Assembly (NCBI GenBank): GCA_048265065.1 | Contig: JBLXCH010000167.1 | Coordinates: 1 to 6,374 of the forward strand | DNA: 6,374 nt | Source: Motiliproteus sp048265065 | GTDB taxonomy: Bacteria > Pseudomonadota > Gammaproteobacteria > Pseudomonadales > Balneatricaceae | Reading direction: 5' to 3' | Shown: in pieces, positions 5,937 through 6,374 of the stretch | Position numbering within the stretch: position 1 is the first letter of the stretch | How the letters are laid out: each line of letters opens with the position of its first letter | Notes under the pieces: generated by a model | What the model was told of the DNA's origin: nothing | What the model saw: the letters and a program-made list of their open reading frames with translations, nothing else | Database searches by the model: none | Position numbers and translations under genes: made by a program

Positions 5937-5944
5937 GAGCATTA
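5937..5944. repeat. Right target-site duplication of the IS66 element
   Basis: This is an exact copy of GAGCATTA at 481-488. It directly abuts the right inverted repeat and continues into integrase coding sequence. Confidence 0.93.
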
Positions 5945-6246
5945 CGCCAAGAAGCTCATGGGCATTCAAAAAGGTAAGTCGAAGTGGTCAGAAGGTGACA
6001 ACAAACTCTTGAACCGATCCAAGGATGGCTTGATCTGCTACTTTGGAGAGTATGACGTGACCAAGATCACGACGGGGATGGTTCGTGATTACCTGATTCA
6101 CTTGGATGAGAACCGAACAAAACGGCTCGCAGAATCAACCAAGGCAAAACACACGATCATCATTCGCAAAGTTGTGGCTCTGGCGGTCGAAGACGGCCTA
6201 CTGAACGTGATGCCGGTCATGCCGAAACAGAAGACCGTCGATACGC
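5945..6246 (+). pseudogene. Tyrosine recombinase (integrase), middle fragment between two IS insertions
   Basis: This is the continuation of the gene broken at 488. Joining 488 to 5945 reads GAG CAT TAC GCC AAG AAG without a frame change, and the 622 joined bases contain no stop. The residues (YAKKLMGIQKGKSKWSEGD through KITTGMVRDYLIHLDE to IIIRKVVALAVEDGLLN) match the helical core-binding (SAM-like) domain that integrases place before the catalytic domain. Coding sequence of integrase character ends at about KQKTVDT, where the IS3-family end begins at 6247; the frame then reads through the IS end to a TAG at 6282-6284. The catalytic domain with the R-H-R-Y residues is not in the window, so the enzyme cannot be functional as it stands. 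An ATG at 5958 exists but has no ribosome site. Confidence 0.82.
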
Positions 6247-6374
6247 TGATCAGCCCCACCCAATTGGTCCATTTTGAATGTTAGTGCATGATCGGCCTCG
6301 GTTCCATCGGGACGATGGATTCCGTGGTCGGTGAGCGGTAGCCCAGGGCACTGTGTGGTCGTTTGGTATTGTAG
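6247..6374 (-). mobile_element. 3' end of an IS3-family element, running off the window
   Basis: The plus strand from 6247 starts TGATCAGCCCCACCC, a TG-tipped terminal repeat as in IS3-family elements. It lies 34 bp beyond the stop codon of a minus-strand OrfB transposase, the usual arrangement at the right end of such an IS. Only the last 128 bp are visible, so the other end, its target duplication and orfA cannot be checked. It is inserted in the integrase gene just before its catalytic part. Confidence 0.85.
6281..6374 (-). CDS. IS3-family transposase OrfB, C-terminal 30 residues (partial)
   Basis: Minus-strand translation gives YNTKRPHSALGYRSP followed by TTESIVPMEPRPIMH and TAA (6281-6283). 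The Y-N-x-x-R-P-H-S-x-L-G-Y-R-x-P signature is the well-known end of IS3-family OrfB proteins, just after the last catalytic Glu of the DDE domain. The rest of the gene is outside the window, so whether it is intact is unknown. In complete IS3-family elements OrfB is made as a frameshift fusion with OrfA. Confidence 0.87.
   Translation of the reverse strand, partial: YNTKRPHSALGYRSPTTESIVPMEPRPIMH

Overview
The window is accessory DNA, probably from an alphaproteobacterium. That assignment is inferred from the style of the integrase, IS66 and IS3-type proteins and from the moderate GC content; no taxonomic marker gene is present. It is a nest of mobile elements. A tyrosine-recombinase (integrase) gene of an integrated element has been broken twice. 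The first break is a complete 5,448-bp IS66-family element (489-5936), bounded by the 8-bp target duplication GAGCATTA. The second is the end of an IS3-family element entering from the right at 6247.

Layout. Bases 1-168 carry no clear gene, but 73-96 (minus strand) has the spacing and conserved bases of a tRNA 3' end, a candidate attachment site, and lies inside a nested inverted repeat (73-133). The 5' part of the integrase follows (169-488). The IS66 element contains a left inverted repeat, tnpA (580-981), tnpB (978-1328, ATGA overlap), an unusually long gap of about 390 bp ending in a tight hairpin, tnpC with an intact DDE triad (1722-3392), and a 700-residue passenger gene (3591-5693). 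Two hairpin or dyad structures follow, then the right inverted repeat. The integrase resumes in frame at 5945 and stops being genuine at 6246. Minus-strand 6281-6374 encodes the last 30 residues of an IS3-family OrfB transposase.

The most interesting item is the passenger. It lies inside the same inverted repeats and target duplication as the transposase genes, so it is mobile cargo and not a neighbour. Its sequence shows a PD-(D/E)XK-type nuclease core with a Q-x-K variant of the second motif (D327, Q340, K342), as in Mrr-like enzymes, and a C-terminal zinc-binding SEC-C motif (C685, C687, C696, C697). I do not recognise the whole protein. A single-gene nuclease carried by an IS suggests a mobile defence or inter-element competition function, but that is inference. 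Removing the IS and one copy of the 8-bp repeat restores an uninterrupted integrase reading frame, which independently confirms the boundaries.
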